A stretch of DNA of 64,000 bases from Paraburkholderia caribensis (GTDB lineage Bacteria; Pseudomonadota; Gammaproteobacteria; Burkholderiales; Burkholderiaceae): the NCBI RefSeq assembly GCF_002902945.1, contig NZ_CP026101.1:1240001-1304000 (forward strand), written 5' to 3'. Position numbers and translations under genes: made by a program. The notes under the pieces were generated by a model. That model was not told the DNA's origin and did no database searches. It saw only the letters and a list, made by a program, of their open reading frames with translations. This document shows positions 1 to 10,010 of the stretch, one piece after another. Each line of letters starts with the position of its first letter. Within the stretch, counting starts at the first letter, position 1.

Positions 1-217
1 CTGTCGCGACGGGCGCGCTCGCGGGCGCGGGCACGCTGGCCGATGCCGGGCTGCTGGCCGTCGCGCCAGGCGAAGCGGGTGTCGACTGGGGCGAATTCGC
101 GGCGGTGTTCGTCGTGCTGGAACCGCCGCCGCCGCATCCCGCTACTATGACCAGTGTGGCGAGCGCGACGATCGTTCCCTGCGCAAAGCGAGCTGCGTCT
201 ATTAGTACGGTATTCAT
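1..217 (-). CDS. DUF3443-type lipoprotein, N-terminal part (cut by window edge)
   Basis: Reads from an ATG at 217 off the left edge, so only about 72 residues are visible. The start encodes a short signal peptide with a lipobox (VIVAGC) followed by a run of glycines and then a Ser/Thr/Pro/Ala-rich linker, typical of an outer-membrane-anchored lipoprotein. It starts 11 bp after the stop of the DUF2844 gene on the same strand. DUF2844 followed by DUF3443 is a recurrent Burkholderia pair, which is why I name the family; the DUF3443 domain itself would lie outside the window. Function unknown. The opposite frame at the edge is also open, but it has no start or ribosome site and no recognisable product. 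Confidence 0.6.
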   Translation of the reverse strand, partial: MNTVLIDAARFAQGTIVALATLVIVAGCGGGGSSTTNTAANSPQSTPASPGATASSPASASVPAPASAPVAT

Positions 218-228
218 GGGACATCCCG

Positions 229-708
229 TCAGCGCAGATCGGCGAGCGAAACGTCGGCTGGAAGGGCCGCCGGCAGCCACGCCCGACCGACATAACTGCG
301 CATCTGTCCGCCCGATTCAACGATGACGTCCGCTTGCTCGACGCGCGATGCATGAAGATGTCCCGTCGCGTCGAACTGCGCCGCTGCCCGCGCGCGATAA
401 CGCTCGGAATACGGGCCTAGCATTCGCGTGAGATCCGGCATGGTCGGGCCTTGCCACGCGTAGGCGAAGATCAAACCGTCGCCCGTTGCATACTCGTTGA
501 TGGTCGTGCCGCCTGCATCGACGGTCGAGCGTACCCGCGCCGCGCTGCCCGGCAACACCCGCTGTGCCGGATTGCCGGTGACCTGGGACGCGGGCATCGT
601 GCCGCCGAGCTGGGCGCGTGCGTCCTCGGTAGCGAGTCCGTTAGCGCACAGGGCGAATACGACGGATGCGGCGATGGCGGTCGCCGGATGAGTAGTGGTG
701 AACGACAT
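229..708 (-). CDS. DUF2844 domain exported protein
   Basis: A 159-residue protein. The N-terminus is a Sec signal peptide (ATAIAASVVFALCANGLATE, probable cleavage near ARAQ). The rest carries the DUF2844 pattern, including INEYATGDGLIFAYAWQGPT and a C-terminal stretch around SYVGRAWLP. I chose the ATG at 708 because GAGGGAG lies 6 nt upstream; an in-frame TTG two codons earlier is less likely. It is followed on the same strand by the DUF3443-type lipoprotein, so the two are probably co-transcribed and act together in the periplasm or cell envelope. No enzymatic function is known for the family. Confidence 0.8.
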   Translation of the reverse strand: MSFTTTHPATAIAASVVFALCANGLATEDARAQLGGTMPASQVTGNPAQRVLPGSAARVRSTVDAGGTTINEYATGDGLIFAYAWQGPTMPDLTRMLGPYSERYRARAAAQFDATGHLHASRVEQADVIVESGGQMRSYVGRAWLPAALPADVSLADLR

Positions 709-1196
709 GTGCAACTCCCTCGGACCCTCGGATTTATTTTTGAGATCGTTATTTCAAGATAACACCGAGGTTTTGAGATGCGATTTGCGAGCGCAGAAAC
801 GTTACGTGCGTGCCTCGCCATACAACCTCTCGACCGCGCACATTTCATTCATGAAAATCAATGACATAGCGCAAGGCGATCGAGCCTCCCAGCCGCGCAA
901 AACACTGTGGCGAAACGTTAAATATCGAGCCGAAGACCTGGCCAAAATGGAGACTTCCCGGCTCATTGTGAGATGATGCGTGCGGTTTTTTTGCGGCGCG
1001 GGGCCCCTACGCGAAAGTTCGTCATTCGAACTCCTGTCGCAAGCGAGCGGACGGGTCAATCGGGCCTCGACCGAACGGCTAAATGAGGCGCGGTAAGCCG
1101 CGCTTTTTGCACTTCGCGTCGCCGGGCCGGTAAAATGATGGGTTAGTCCACGGACTTGCCGTGGCTTCCGTGGCTTATAGGAAGGATTCCTGGAAC
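709..1196. other. Intergenic region between DUF2844 gene and bamC
   Basis: About 490 bp between divergent genes. The only clear element is the hairpin-plus-T-run at 1088-1108. Short open frames here lack ribosome sites and recognisable products. In many Burkholderia genomes I expect dapA directly upstream of bamC; it is not here. Confidence 0.5.
1088..1108 (+). terminator. Intrinsic terminator upstream of bamC
   Basis: A perfect 6-bp stem (GCGCGG / CCGCGC) with a TAAG loop is followed by five T. It points rightward, yet no gene lies upstream on this strand. It may end a transcript from the DUF2844 promoter region, be a relic of a lost upstream gene, or attenuate bamC. Confidence 0.6.
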
Positions 1197-2420
1197 ATGA
1201 CTGAACTTCGTCTTACCAAGCGGTTTGCAGCATTGCTGATGGCAGGCGGTCTGGTCGCCGGCTGCGGCACGTCGTCGCCGACCAAGATCGACTACAAGAG
1301 CGACTCGAAATCGAAGGAAGTGTCACTCGCTGTTCCGCCGAACATGCTCGAGGAAACCGCGGACCAGCGTTCGCTGCCGCCGCAAAGCGGTCAGACCTCG
1401 TTGTCCACGTTGCAGCAGGTGCAAAGCGATGCGCCGAACACGGCAGTGGTCGCACCCGCCGTCGCCGGCATGCACATCCAGCGTGACGGCACGGAAAGCT
1501 GGCTCGTCCTCGACAATCAGAGCCCGGACAAGGCGTGGCCGCAAATCCGCCGTTTCTGGCAGGAGCAGGGCTTTCTGCTCGTCGTCGACCAGCGCGACAA
1601 GGGCGTGATGGAGACGGACTGGAACGAAACGCATCCGTCCATCAACGACGGCCTGATCCGCAGCACGCTGTCGAAGGCGATGGGCAACTCGTACGTGACG
1701 GCCGAGCGCAACAAATACCGCACCCGTCTGGAAGCGGCGCCGAACGGCGGCACGTATGTGTTCATCAGCCAGAAGGGCCTGCGCGAAGCGCTCAGCGGCG
1801 TGAACAACGACACCAGCAAGTGGGAACCGAAGCCGAATGATCCCGCGCTCGAAACCGAATACCTGAAGCGCCTGATGGCGACGCTCGCCAAGAACGACAC
1901 GGGCACGCGTACTGCGAATGCGGCGGCAGATGTATCGCCGGCCGGCTCGCAAACGTCGCCCAATGCGGCGACGAGCGGCGCGAAATCGGCGGCGGCCGCA
2001 ACGGCTGCGCAGAACGTCGCGCTGGCCGGACAGACGCCCATGCGCGATCCGTCGTCGGCGGATACGTCGGCGCAGTTCTCGTCGACCGAGCTGACGCTTG
2101 GCGAGCCGTATGACCGCGCATGGCTGCGCGTCGGTCTCGCACTCGACCGCAGCAATTTTACGGTCGACGACCGCGATCTCACGCGCGGCCTCTACTTTGT
2201 CCGCTATGTCGACCCGAAGGACATGACGTCGGCCGAGCAGGGCTTCTGGAGCCAGGTGTTCCACGGCCGCAAGGAGAAGGTCGCCAAGCAGTATCGCGTG
2301 AACGTGCGCGCGGTGACGCCGAACCAGACGCGCGTCGCCGTCGTCGACGACAAGGGCGATGTCGATTCGTCGCCGCAAGCAAAGCAGATCATGTCGCTGA
2401 TGGTCGATCAGCTGCATTGA
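1197..2420 (+). CDS. bamC: Outer membrane protein assembly factor BamC
   Basis: A 407-residue lipoprotein of the beta-barrel assembly (BAM) complex, acting at the inner face of the outer membrane with BamA, B, D and E. The signal peptide ends in a lipobox (VAGC, then GTSSPTK). Two helix-grip-like domains follow: residues about 95-225 (ESWLVLDN...TYVFISQKG) and about 300-405 (TLGEPYDRAWLRVGLALDRS to MVDQLH). They are joined by an Ala/Thr/Ser-rich linker that is longer than in enterobacterial BamC. The start at 1197 is preceded by AGGAAGGA; an upstream GTG in frame would ruin the signal peptide. Downstream is a strong terminator, so the gene is probably monocistronic here. Confidence 0.9.
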   Translation: MTELRLTKRFAALLMAGGLVAGCGTSSPTKIDYKSDSKSKEVSLAVPPNMLEETADQRSLPPQSGQTSLSTLQQVQSDAPNTAVVAPAVAGMHIQRDGTESWLVLDNQSPDKAWPQIRRFWQEQGFLLVVDQRDKGVMETDWNETHPSINDGLIRSTLSKAMGNSYVTAERNKYRTRLEAAPNGGTYVFISQKGLREALSGVNNDTSKWEPKPNDPALETEYLKRLMATLAKNDTGTRTANAAADVSPAGSQTSPNAATSGAKSAAAATAAQNVALAGQTPMRDPSSADTSAQFSSTELTLGEPYDRAWLRVGLALDRSNFTVDDRDLTRGLYFVRYVDPKDMTSAEQGFWSQVFHGRKEKVAKQYRVNVRAVTPNQTRVAVVDDKGDVDSSPQAKQIMSLMVDQLH

Positions 2421-2453
2421 CGCCGATGGCTGCGCCCCGCGCGCGGCCGCCTG

Positions 2454-2495
2454 AAAAAAGCCCGCGTGACGGATATCGTCACGCGGGCTTTTTTA
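2454..2495 (+). terminator. Intrinsic terminator of bamC
   Basis: A near-perfect stem (GCCCGCGTGACG / CGTCACGCGGGC) with a GATAT loop, A-run on the left and T-run on the right. It can work in both directions. Confidence 0.9.
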
Positions 2496-2679
2496 TCGCC
2501 GTCGCGTTGTCGATCAGGCCAACATTCAAAAAATGAGCCGGTCCGACGTCATGCCTTGCCGGATGTGGATTGTGAGCCTGATTGCTTGCTGTGATGTGCT
2601 ACGTGGCGCGGCGCGGACTTCACGGACCGCGCAACACCCATTGACCATGACAACGCTGGGCCGCACCCGTCGCGCCGGC

Positions 2680-2698
2680 GCGTAACGTGACGTTACGC
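2680..2698. promoter_or_regulatory. Palindromic upstream activator site
   Basis: A perfect 8-bp inverted repeat, GCGTAACG-TGA-CGTTACGC, with a further half-site (CGTAAC) at 2699-2704. Its centre is about 110 bp upstream of the sigma-54 -24 element at 2798, the usual place for a bacterial enhancer-binding protein. It does not match the NtrC site found upstream of glnA in this window, so a different activator is inferred. Confidence 0.6.
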
Positions 2699-2795
2699 CG
2701 TAACATGCGCCGCACACGGCGGCCGGCAACGCTATCCATTTCGATTCTCCACACCCTATCAAGCGTTTGCGCGAGACAAGCTGCAGCGCGCGTGT

Positions 2796-2812
2796 TTGGC
2801 ACGCTAGCTGCT
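2796..2812 (+). promoter_or_regulatory. Sigma-54 promoter for candidate small RNA
   Basis: Reads TTGGCACGCTAGCTGCT. The invariant GG (2798-2799) and GC (2810-2811) are exactly 12 bp apart, with TGGCACG at -24, close to the consensus. Transcription should start near 2823. Confidence 0.75.
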
Positions 2813-2822
2813 TTTAATTGCC

Positions 2823-3023
2823 CCGAGATTGAGCCTGAGGCAACGGGATTCGCGGGAAGTCTGACCGTGAACTTGCTCAGGCTTTGCGCCCGCTGCGCAT
2901 CGATGTGCTTATCGCGGGATATGGACGGGCGTCTGGGCGCGCCCGTCTCGGTGGCCCCGTCGCCTATCCTCGTAGGGCGGCGGTTTCGCCCGCGCTCCAT
3001 GGTTGGAGCGCGGGCCATTTTTT
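2823..3023 (+). ncRNA. Candidate sigma-54-dependent small RNA, about 200 nt
   Basis: No protein gene is convincing here, but the sequence folds well by eye. A closing stem CCGAGA (2823-2828) / TCTCGG (2946-2951) starts at the predicted first base. A long hairpin joins AGCCTGA (2832-2838) to TCAGGCT (2877-2883) and extends through GCAA/TTGC and CGG/CCG. A second hairpin pairs CCCGC (2889-2893) with GCGGG (2914-2918), with GCGCA/TGTGC inside. A third pairs CGGGCG (2926-2931) with CGCCCG (2940-2945). The transcript would end at the terminator at 2988-3023. I do not recognise it as RNase P, tmRNA, SRP RNA or a known riboswitch. 6S RNA was considered for its size and closing stem, but the sigma-54 promoter argues against it. 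Confidence 0.6.
2988..3023 (+). terminator. Intrinsic terminator of candidate small RNA
   Basis: A 12-bp perfect stem (GCCCGCGCTCCA / TGGAGCGCGGGC, loop TGGT), then CA and six T. It is separate from the bamC terminator 500 bp upstream and faces the end of a leftward gene, so it must serve a rightward transcript that begins in between. Confidence 0.85.
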
Positions 3024-3073
3024 GTGTTGCCGCTAGCGTTACCAGCAGGTCCAACGCAGGGCAGGTCGGCGAA

Positions 3074-4006
3074 TCAGCAGCGCTCGCTCACGCGGCGTCC
3101 GCCAAAGCCAGGAATCCGCTTGATGACACCCGTCGAGAGCGCGGTGCCGATGAGAATCACCGCGCAGCCCGTGAGCATGCCCATCGACACATGCTCGCTG
3201 AGAAACAGTGCGCCCCACAGGATGCCGAAGATGGGGATCACGAACGTCACAGTGATCGCACGCGCGGGACCGGCGACGGCGATCAGATGGAAGAACAGCA
3301 TGTAGGCGATGCCCGTGCACGCGACGCCCATCGCGATCACCGAGCCCCACGCCTTCATGGACGGCGCAGCGGCGGGCCACGACGACACGGCGAGCGGCAA
3401 CAGCACGATCGTCGCGCCGATCATCGTGCCCGTCGCGACCGTCAGCGCGTCGACGCCAGTCAGATGCTTTTTCGTGTAGCTGGCGGCGATGCCGTATAGC
3501 AGCGTCGCGCCGAGCGCGGCGGCGGCCGCGAGCGCCGTCGTCGCAGGCGAAATGTTCGCGCCGCCCGGCGTGGCGATCTGATCCCAGACGAGCATCAGCA
3601 CGCCCGCGAAGCCGATCGCGAGACCGACAGTGCGCAGCACGCTCAGACGGTCCTTGAGCCACAGGAAGGCGACGACCGCGCCCCACAGCGGCGTGGTGGC
3701 GTTGATCACGGAGGTGACGCCCGCCGACAGCGTGATCTCCGCATACGCGAACAGGCAGAACGGCGCGGCCGAATTGAGAATGCCGACGACGAGCAACGGC
3801 AGTGCGCGCGTGCGCAACGTCGCCGCCGACTCGCGCAACGGACGCCGCGCGACGAGCACGGCCAGCAGGAACAGCGCGCCGATGCCCACACGCAGCGCCA
3901 TCAGCGGCGCGACGCCGAAGTCGCTCACGCCGACGCGAATGAACAGGAACGACGCGCCCCAGAGTGCGGCGAGGATGAGAAGCTGGAAGATGTTGACTGG
4001 ATTCAT
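3074..4006 (-). CDS. EamA-family (DMT) transporter
   Basis: A 310-residue inner membrane protein with ten hydrophobic segments arranged as two EamA repeats. The first begins LLILAALWGASFLFIRVGV and includes the conserved TTPLWGAVVAFLWLKDRLS; the second includes IPIFGILWGALFLSEHVSMG. The family exports small metabolites or amino acids; the substrate cannot be told from sequence. An ATG at 4006 fits the usual N-terminus of the family; an in-frame ATG at 4048 would add 14 hydrophilic residues, and neither has a strong ribosome site. Its 3' end converges on the candidate small RNA. Confidence 0.8.
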   Translation of the reverse strand: MNPVNIFQLLILAALWGASFLFIRVGVSDFGVAPLMALRVGIGALFLLAVLVARRPLRESAATLRTRALPLLVVGILNSAAPFCLFAYAEITLSAGVTSVINATTPLWGAVVAFLWLKDRLSVLRTVGLAIGFAGVLMLVWDQIATPGGANISPATTALAAAAALGATLLYGIAASYTKKHLTGVDALTVATGTMIGATIVLLPLAVSSWPAAAPSMKAWGSVIAMGVACTGIAYMLFFHLIAVAGPARAITVTFVIPIFGILWGALFLSEHVSMGMLTGCAVILIGTALSTGVIKRIPGFGGRRVSERC

Positions 4007-4177
4007 CGTGAAGGTGTCGCGCGCAGTTGAGTCGCGATGCGTACGCATGCTAACACCGGGATTACGCGCGTCGTTTCACGTTGAGATGAAACAGCAAGAA
4101 TCGACAATTCGCCGTCAGGAATCGGCGCTATCACGCGGGCGCGAAGCGTGTCGCGACCGCGTTGCCATACACAGGCG

Positions 4178-5776
4178 TCAGTGCGGAATCATCCATTGCA
4201 GCACGTTCTGCTGCAGCCACACGAGAATGCCGAGCAGGACGGTCAGCAGCATCGAATGCTTGAAGGTCTTCGCGAACACATAGCCTTCCTTGCCCTTGAG
4301 ATCGGTCGTCGCGACGCCTGTGGCAATGTTTTGCGGCGAGATCATCTTGCCCATCACGCCGCCCGACGAGTTGGTCGCGGCCATCAGCACCGGGTTCAGG
4401 TTCAGCTGATTCGCTGCGACCACCTGCAGGTTGCCGAACAGCGCGTTGCCCGACGTATCGCTGCCCGACAGGAACACGGCGACCCAGCCGAGGAATGCCG
4501 ACACCAGCGGGAAGAACGCGCCTACGGATGCCACGCCGAGACCCAGCGTGTAGTTCATGCCCGAATAGTTCATCAGGTACGCGAGGCCGACGATGGTCGC
4601 CACCGTCAGAATGGCGATGCGCGTCTGCACCCATGTATCGACGATCGCCCGGCCGAAGTCGCCGGGTTTCAGCTTGACGACGAACGCCGTGATGATCGCC
4701 GCGACGAGAATCGCGGTGCCTGTCGCGAGCGGCTGGAAGTCCCAGATCGCGCCGTACGGCGCGTTGTACAGCGTGATGAAGACAGCCTTGTCGAGACCCG
4801 GCCAAGGCACTTTCACGTCGCCGATCATGAAGATCTTCGCGATCGTCCAGATGATTACGACAGCCGACACGATCAGCCACGGATACCAGCCTTCCGCGCC
4901 CGTGATCTTGCCGCGCGTCTCGTTCACGCGATCGACGTTGACGGCGAACGCGGGATCGGCGGCGGGGCGCCAGACGCGCAGGAAGGCAATTGTCAGGATC
5001 AGCGAAACCAGCGACGACAGCACGTCCGTCAAACTGTAGTTGATGAAGTTCGACGTGAAGAACTGCGTCAGCGCGAAGCTGCCGCCCGACACCAGCAGCA
5101 CGGGCCACACACGCAGCATGTTGCGAAAGCCGGCATACACGCCGATCACGTAGAACGGCAGCAGCAGCGCGAAGAACGGCAACTGGCGGCCGACCATTTT
5201 GGCGAGCGCGTCGGTGGGCAGGTGGGTGACTGCGCCGAGCACCGTGATGGGCACGCCGAGCGCGCCGAATGCCACGGGCGCCGTGTTGAAGATCAGCGTG
5301 AAGGTCAGCGCTTCGAGCGGCGGGAAGCCCAGCAGGATCAGCAGCGAACTGGTGATCGCGATCGGCGTGCCGAAGCCCGAAATGCCCTCGAACAGCGCGC
5401 CGAACGAAAAGCCGATCACGACCAGCACGATGCGCCGGTCGTTGGGCAGATTGTCGATCATCCACATGCGGAAAGCGGCGAAGCGGCCCGAATGCTGCGC
5501 GATGTTGTAGAGCAGGATCGCGGTGACGACGATCCACATCACGGGCCAGCAGGCGAACACCGCACCCGCCGCGACGGAATCGAGCGCGAGGCCGACGGGA
5601 AAGTGCCAGCCGACGATCGCAATCAGCAATCCGACGACGAGGCCGGCCAGCGAAGCCTGCCACGCCGGACGACGTGCCCAGCCGAGCAGCACCAGCACGA
5701 CGAGAATGGGCAATGCGGCAACGAGGAACGAGGGCAACAGCGAATTGCCGATGGGAGTCAGAAACTGGTGGAACAT
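4178..5776 (-). CDS. lldP: L-lactate permease
   Basis: A 532-residue inner membrane permease of the LctP/LldP family, importing lactate (and probably glycolate) with protons. About a dozen hydrophobic segments are visible. Family signatures include GFSFGALFEGISGFGTPIAI, FNTAPVAFGALGVPI, and near the C-terminus LSGSDTSGNALFGNLQ and NSSGGVMGKMISPQNIA. The start at 5776 has GGAGA four bases upstream; the frame is open further 5' but the extra residues are basic and Pro-rich. It stands alone: no lactate dehydrogenase or lldR regulator is next to it. A long reading frame opposite it is a high-GC shadow. Confidence 0.93.
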   Translation of the reverse strand: MFHQFLTPIGNSLLPSFLVAALPILVVLVLLGWARRPAWQASLAGLVVGLLIAIVGWHFPVGLALDSVAAGAVFACWPVMWIVVTAILLYNIAQHSGRFAAFRMWMIDNLPNDRRIVLVVIGFSFGALFEGISGFGTPIAITSSLLILLGFPPLEALTFTLIFNTAPVAFGALGVPITVLGAVTHLPTDALAKMVGRQLPFFALLLPFYVIGVYAGFRNMLRVWPVLLVSGGSFALTQFFTSNFINYSLTDVLSSLVSLILTIAFLRVWRPAADPAFAVNVDRVNETRGKITGAEGWYPWLIVSAVVIIWTIAKIFMIGDVKVPWPGLDKAVFITLYNAPYGAIWDFQPLATGTAILVAAIITAFVVKLKPGDFGRAIVDTWVQTRIAILTVATIVGLAYLMNYSGMNYTLGLGVASVGAFFPLVSAFLGWVAVFLSGSDTSGNALFGNLQVVAANQLNLNPVLMAATNSSGGVMGKMISPQNIATGVATTDLKGKEGYVFAKTFKHSMLLTVLLGILVWLQQNVLQWMIPH

Positions 5777-6108
5777 CACGTCTCCATGATCGTTGTTCGA
5801 TTCGACGCGGAGACTGGACCTACGCGGCGAAGCGGCAGGGCTGGACGGATGAAAGCGGCGTAGCGCGCGCAAATAGGGAGGCAGGAGTACGCGCGACGTC
5901 GGATCACGCAATTAAACAGATGTTGCAGAAGCAACCGCCAGCATAGAGCGCTGGCGATTCCCGTCAAGCAGGGAAAACGAAGAAGGTTGTTGCGGGAATA
6001 GAAGTGGCTGCTGATTCGTAGCGGCGCGTTCGGTTGCGTTCGCGGGACAGGACCGCGAACGTCATCGTCACCGCCAACGCCTGCCGGATTCGATACGGTT
6101 CGGATCGG
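5777..6108. other. Intergenic region upstream of lldP
   Basis: This 330 bp holds the lldP promoter region and the 3' end of the Gly/Tyr-rich lipoprotein gene. A hairpin GTTCGCGG / CCGCGAAC (6038-6060) lacks a T-run and is at best a weak stop for the lipoprotein transcript. Nothing else stands out. Confidence 0.4.
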
Positions 6109-6702
6109 TCAGTGCGAGCGCCCGTGGCCCCCGCCGGCCCATGCATTGCCGCCGCCCCAGCCGCCGTGACCTCCGCCCCAACCGCCATGGCCGCCACCCC
6201 AGCCGCCATGACCTCCGCCGTAGTAGCCGTGCCCGTGTCCCCAGTAGCCATGGCCGCCCCAGTAGCCGCGATGTCCCCAGTAGCCATAGTGGCCGCCGCA
6301 GCATCCGCCCCAATAGCCGAAGCTCAGCGAGATCGACGGTCCCCACCAGCCGGGCCAGCCGTAGTAGGGGTAACCGTAGGGATAGACGGGATAGGCGACG
6401 GGGTAGTACGCAGGCGCGGCGGCGTAAGCGACGGTGGTGTCGTAGCCGGGTGCTGCCGGATAGGACGCGTTGTCGCCAGGCATCGTGAATTGCGTCTGCG
6501 CAGCGGCCTGGGCGGGATCGCCAGGTCCGACGGGCATCTCCTGCTGCGTTGCCGCCGTGGGCACGGCGGGATAAGCGGGGTAGTACCCGTAGCCGGGATA
6601 GTAGCCGTACGGCGCATAGTAGTAGCAGCCGGACAGCACGCCCGACAGTGCCAGCGCTGCAACGGCGCTGGCGGCGCGCAGCGTTGCATCGAGCGGTTTC
6701 AT
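6109..6702 (-). CDS. Gly/Tyr/His/Trp-rich lipoprotein
   Basis: A 197-residue protein with a signal peptide ending in a lipobox (LSGVLSGC) and an extreme composition. Residues about 20-45 are a Tyr/Pro/Gly run (YYYAPYGYYPGYGYYPAYP). A middle part is Ala/Thr/Pro-rich. The C-terminal third is Gly/His/Tyr/Trp with three to four tandem copies of GGGHGGW and a CCGGH motif. Start at 6702 with GAGGAG upstream. I do not recognise a named family. The His/Cys/Gly content would suit metal or surface binding, but this is inference. It is separate from the next lipoprotein gene by 330 bp. Confidence 0.75.
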   Translation of the reverse strand: MKPLDATLRAASAVAALALSGVLSGCYYYAPYGYYPGYGYYPAYPAVPTAATQQEMPVGPGDPAQAAAQTQFTMPGDNASYPAAPGYDTTVAYAAAPAYYPVAYPVYPYGYPYYGWPGWWGPSISLSFGYWGGCCGGHYGYWGHRGYWGGHGYWGHGHGYYGGGHGGWGGGHGGWGGGHGGWGGGNAWAGGGHGRSH

Positions 6703-7032
6703 GACGTGCTCCTCGTTATCTCGCGGCGCGCCTTTCGCGCGCTTTATTTATGGAGCTTACGCCAGCGTTTCAACCCGCACGTCACAAAGTGGTAACCGCG
6801 TATTTCATGCGCGATCAGTCAAAGGACATGTCCGGCGCGTACGTGCGCGCCGGACTTTGCCCATCTCCCTTCGGCCTTGAAATCCCGAGCCCGCAACCGC
6901 GCGGACTCGGAATTCGAAGCCGTTTGCCTGCATCGCCTTCGACGGCGATTTGTCGTATTACTGATATCCCTTATGCGCGCGTCGCTGTTAAAGAGCCGGC
7001 GCTTGAATCAACGGCTCGACGTGTCACACGCG
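6703..7032. other. Intergenic region, nothing specific seen
   Basis: 330 bp between two leftward lipoprotein genes. It should contain the promoter of the Gly/Tyr-rich lipoprotein; I see no terminator, repeat or coding signal that I can support. Confidence 0.4.
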
Positions 7033-7245
7033 TCACTTGCCGACCTGATTGCCGATCACGCCGCCGACGGCCGCGCCACCCAGTGTCGACAGCGCGTTGC
7101 CGCCGATCGCCGCGCCCGCAGCTCCGCCGACGCCCGCGCCGATAGCCGTGTCGCGCTGCCGCCGGGTCATGCCGTCGCATGCGGAGAGGCTTGCCACCAC
7201 GGCCACGAGCGTAGCCAGCGCACCGATTCGATGGAAGGTTTTCAT
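7033..7245 (-). CDS. Glycine-zipper lipoprotein (OsmB-like)
   Basis: A 70-residue lipoprotein. The signal peptide ends in a lipobox (ASLSAC). The remainder is a glycine-zipper pair: IGAGVGGAAGAAIGG and LGGAAVGGVIGNQVG, the pattern of the 2TM glycine-zipper/OsmB type that packs in or against the outer membrane. GGGAGA precedes the ATG at 7245. It is likely a stress-related envelope protein by family; no partner gene is adjacent. Confidence 0.8.
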   Translation of the reverse strand: MKTFHRIGALATLVAVVASLSACDGMTRRQRDTAIGAGVGGAAGAAIGGNALSTLGGAAVGGVIGNQVGK

Positions 7246-7456
7246 GATTGCGTCTCCCTGACGTTTCTATCGACGGGACTCGCAAATCGCGATCCCGATC
7301 TGGTGAATCGATGGTATCGCCGGGGGCCGTTTCTGTTTGTATGGGCTTGTCAGCAAAGTGTCGGTTTGGTAATCAAATGTTTCGACGCATCGAACAATCA
7401 CGCCATAACGTAAAAAGCACATGCAGACGCCATGCGATGCGGTAAAAAACGCGCGC

Positions 7457-7487
7457 AAAAAAGCCCGCCTGAACTGCGGGCGGGCTT
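7457..7487 (-). terminator. Intrinsic terminator of thiC
   Basis: On the minus strand GCCCGCC pairs with GGCGGGC and is followed by six T, about 40 bp after the thiC stop. Confidence 0.85.
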
Positions 7488-7524
7488 CACATCCAGCGGC
7501 ATCACAACGCTCGCTGATTCACAT

Positions 7525-9456
<1,932 letters not shown>

Positions 9457-9579
9457 GCGTCTCTCCATGCAAATGTGGGGCGTTACAGCTACGCAGGAGA
9501 ACGAGACGGTGGGGAAGTGGACCGGGTTCGCGCGAGGAGGGTGAAACACTACAGCAGGTGAAGCGGCGAGCCCGAACGC

Positions 9580-9678
9580 TTCCCTGCGCTGGCATTATCC
9601 AGATCAGGTTCAAAGGGTATTTCTCACCCACGCCATGCGGTGCCCGTTGTCTTTCAGGCGACGCACAACGCAGGACCC
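9580..9678 (-). ncRNA. TPP riboswitch (THI element)
   Basis: On the minus strand the aptamer shows the 5' strand GGGGTCCTGCG, the core GGGTGAGAAATACCC, the conserved TTTGAACCTGATCTGGATAA and the 3' strand CGCAGGG. It lies about 120 nt upstream of thiC, whose expression it should repress when thiamine pyrophosphate is abundant. Confidence 0.95.
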
Positions 9679-10010
9679 CCGCGTTAGCAGCGCACACGAT
9701 ACCCTGGCCGGGCCGGGTTTGGCAACTTGTCTCGAAATTGGCGAAACGCGCAGGCGCCGCGCACGATTTGCGCGTGCCATGGCGGGCGGGAAAGCCGCGC
9801 TGCATTCGGTGTGCTGGCGATTGCATCGCCCGCGTGCGGCACGCGTGCCACTCAGGCGGTTATGTCATCAATGCGGTGGAGAAAGGATTTTTGTCCCCGG
9901 GCAAACATTCGTCCGCTCTGTTCAAGTTTGCCCGATCCGGGCCGATACACCCTTCGAGGCAAATCATTGATCAGTCAGCCTAAATAAAACCAGTTTGAAA
10001 GGATCGTGCA
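9679..10010. other. Intergenic region with inverted repeat before fimbrial-like gene
   Basis: The divergent promoter region of thiC and the fimbrial-like gene. An 8-bp perfect inverted repeat, GGGCAAAC (9899-9906) and GTTTGCCC (9926-9933), lies about 80 bp upstream of the latter's start and could be an operator or leader hairpin. No coding signal. Confidence 0.4.

Noticed and set aside
802..1059. 85-codon minus-strand frame before bamC
   Set aside because: No ribosome site, no recognisable domain and mixed composition; not supported as a gene.
1323..2417. 364-codon frame opposite bamC
   Set aside because: Arg-rich shadow of a conserved gene, with no ribosome site.
2823..3023. 6S RNA
   Set aside because: Size and closing stem are compatible, but the promoter is sigma-54 type and the inner part consists of three hairpins rather than one long rod with a central bubble. 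A covariance search would settle it.
2687..3499. 270-codon plus-strand frame across the candidate RNA and the EamA gene
   Set aside because: It runs through two terminators and becomes Arg/His-rich antisense to the transporter.
4148..5863. Long open frame on the plus strand (571 codons) opposite lldP
   Set aside because: Its product is Arg/His/Gln-rich without any family pattern, while the opposite strand encodes a clear lactate permease. It is a high-GC antisense shadow.
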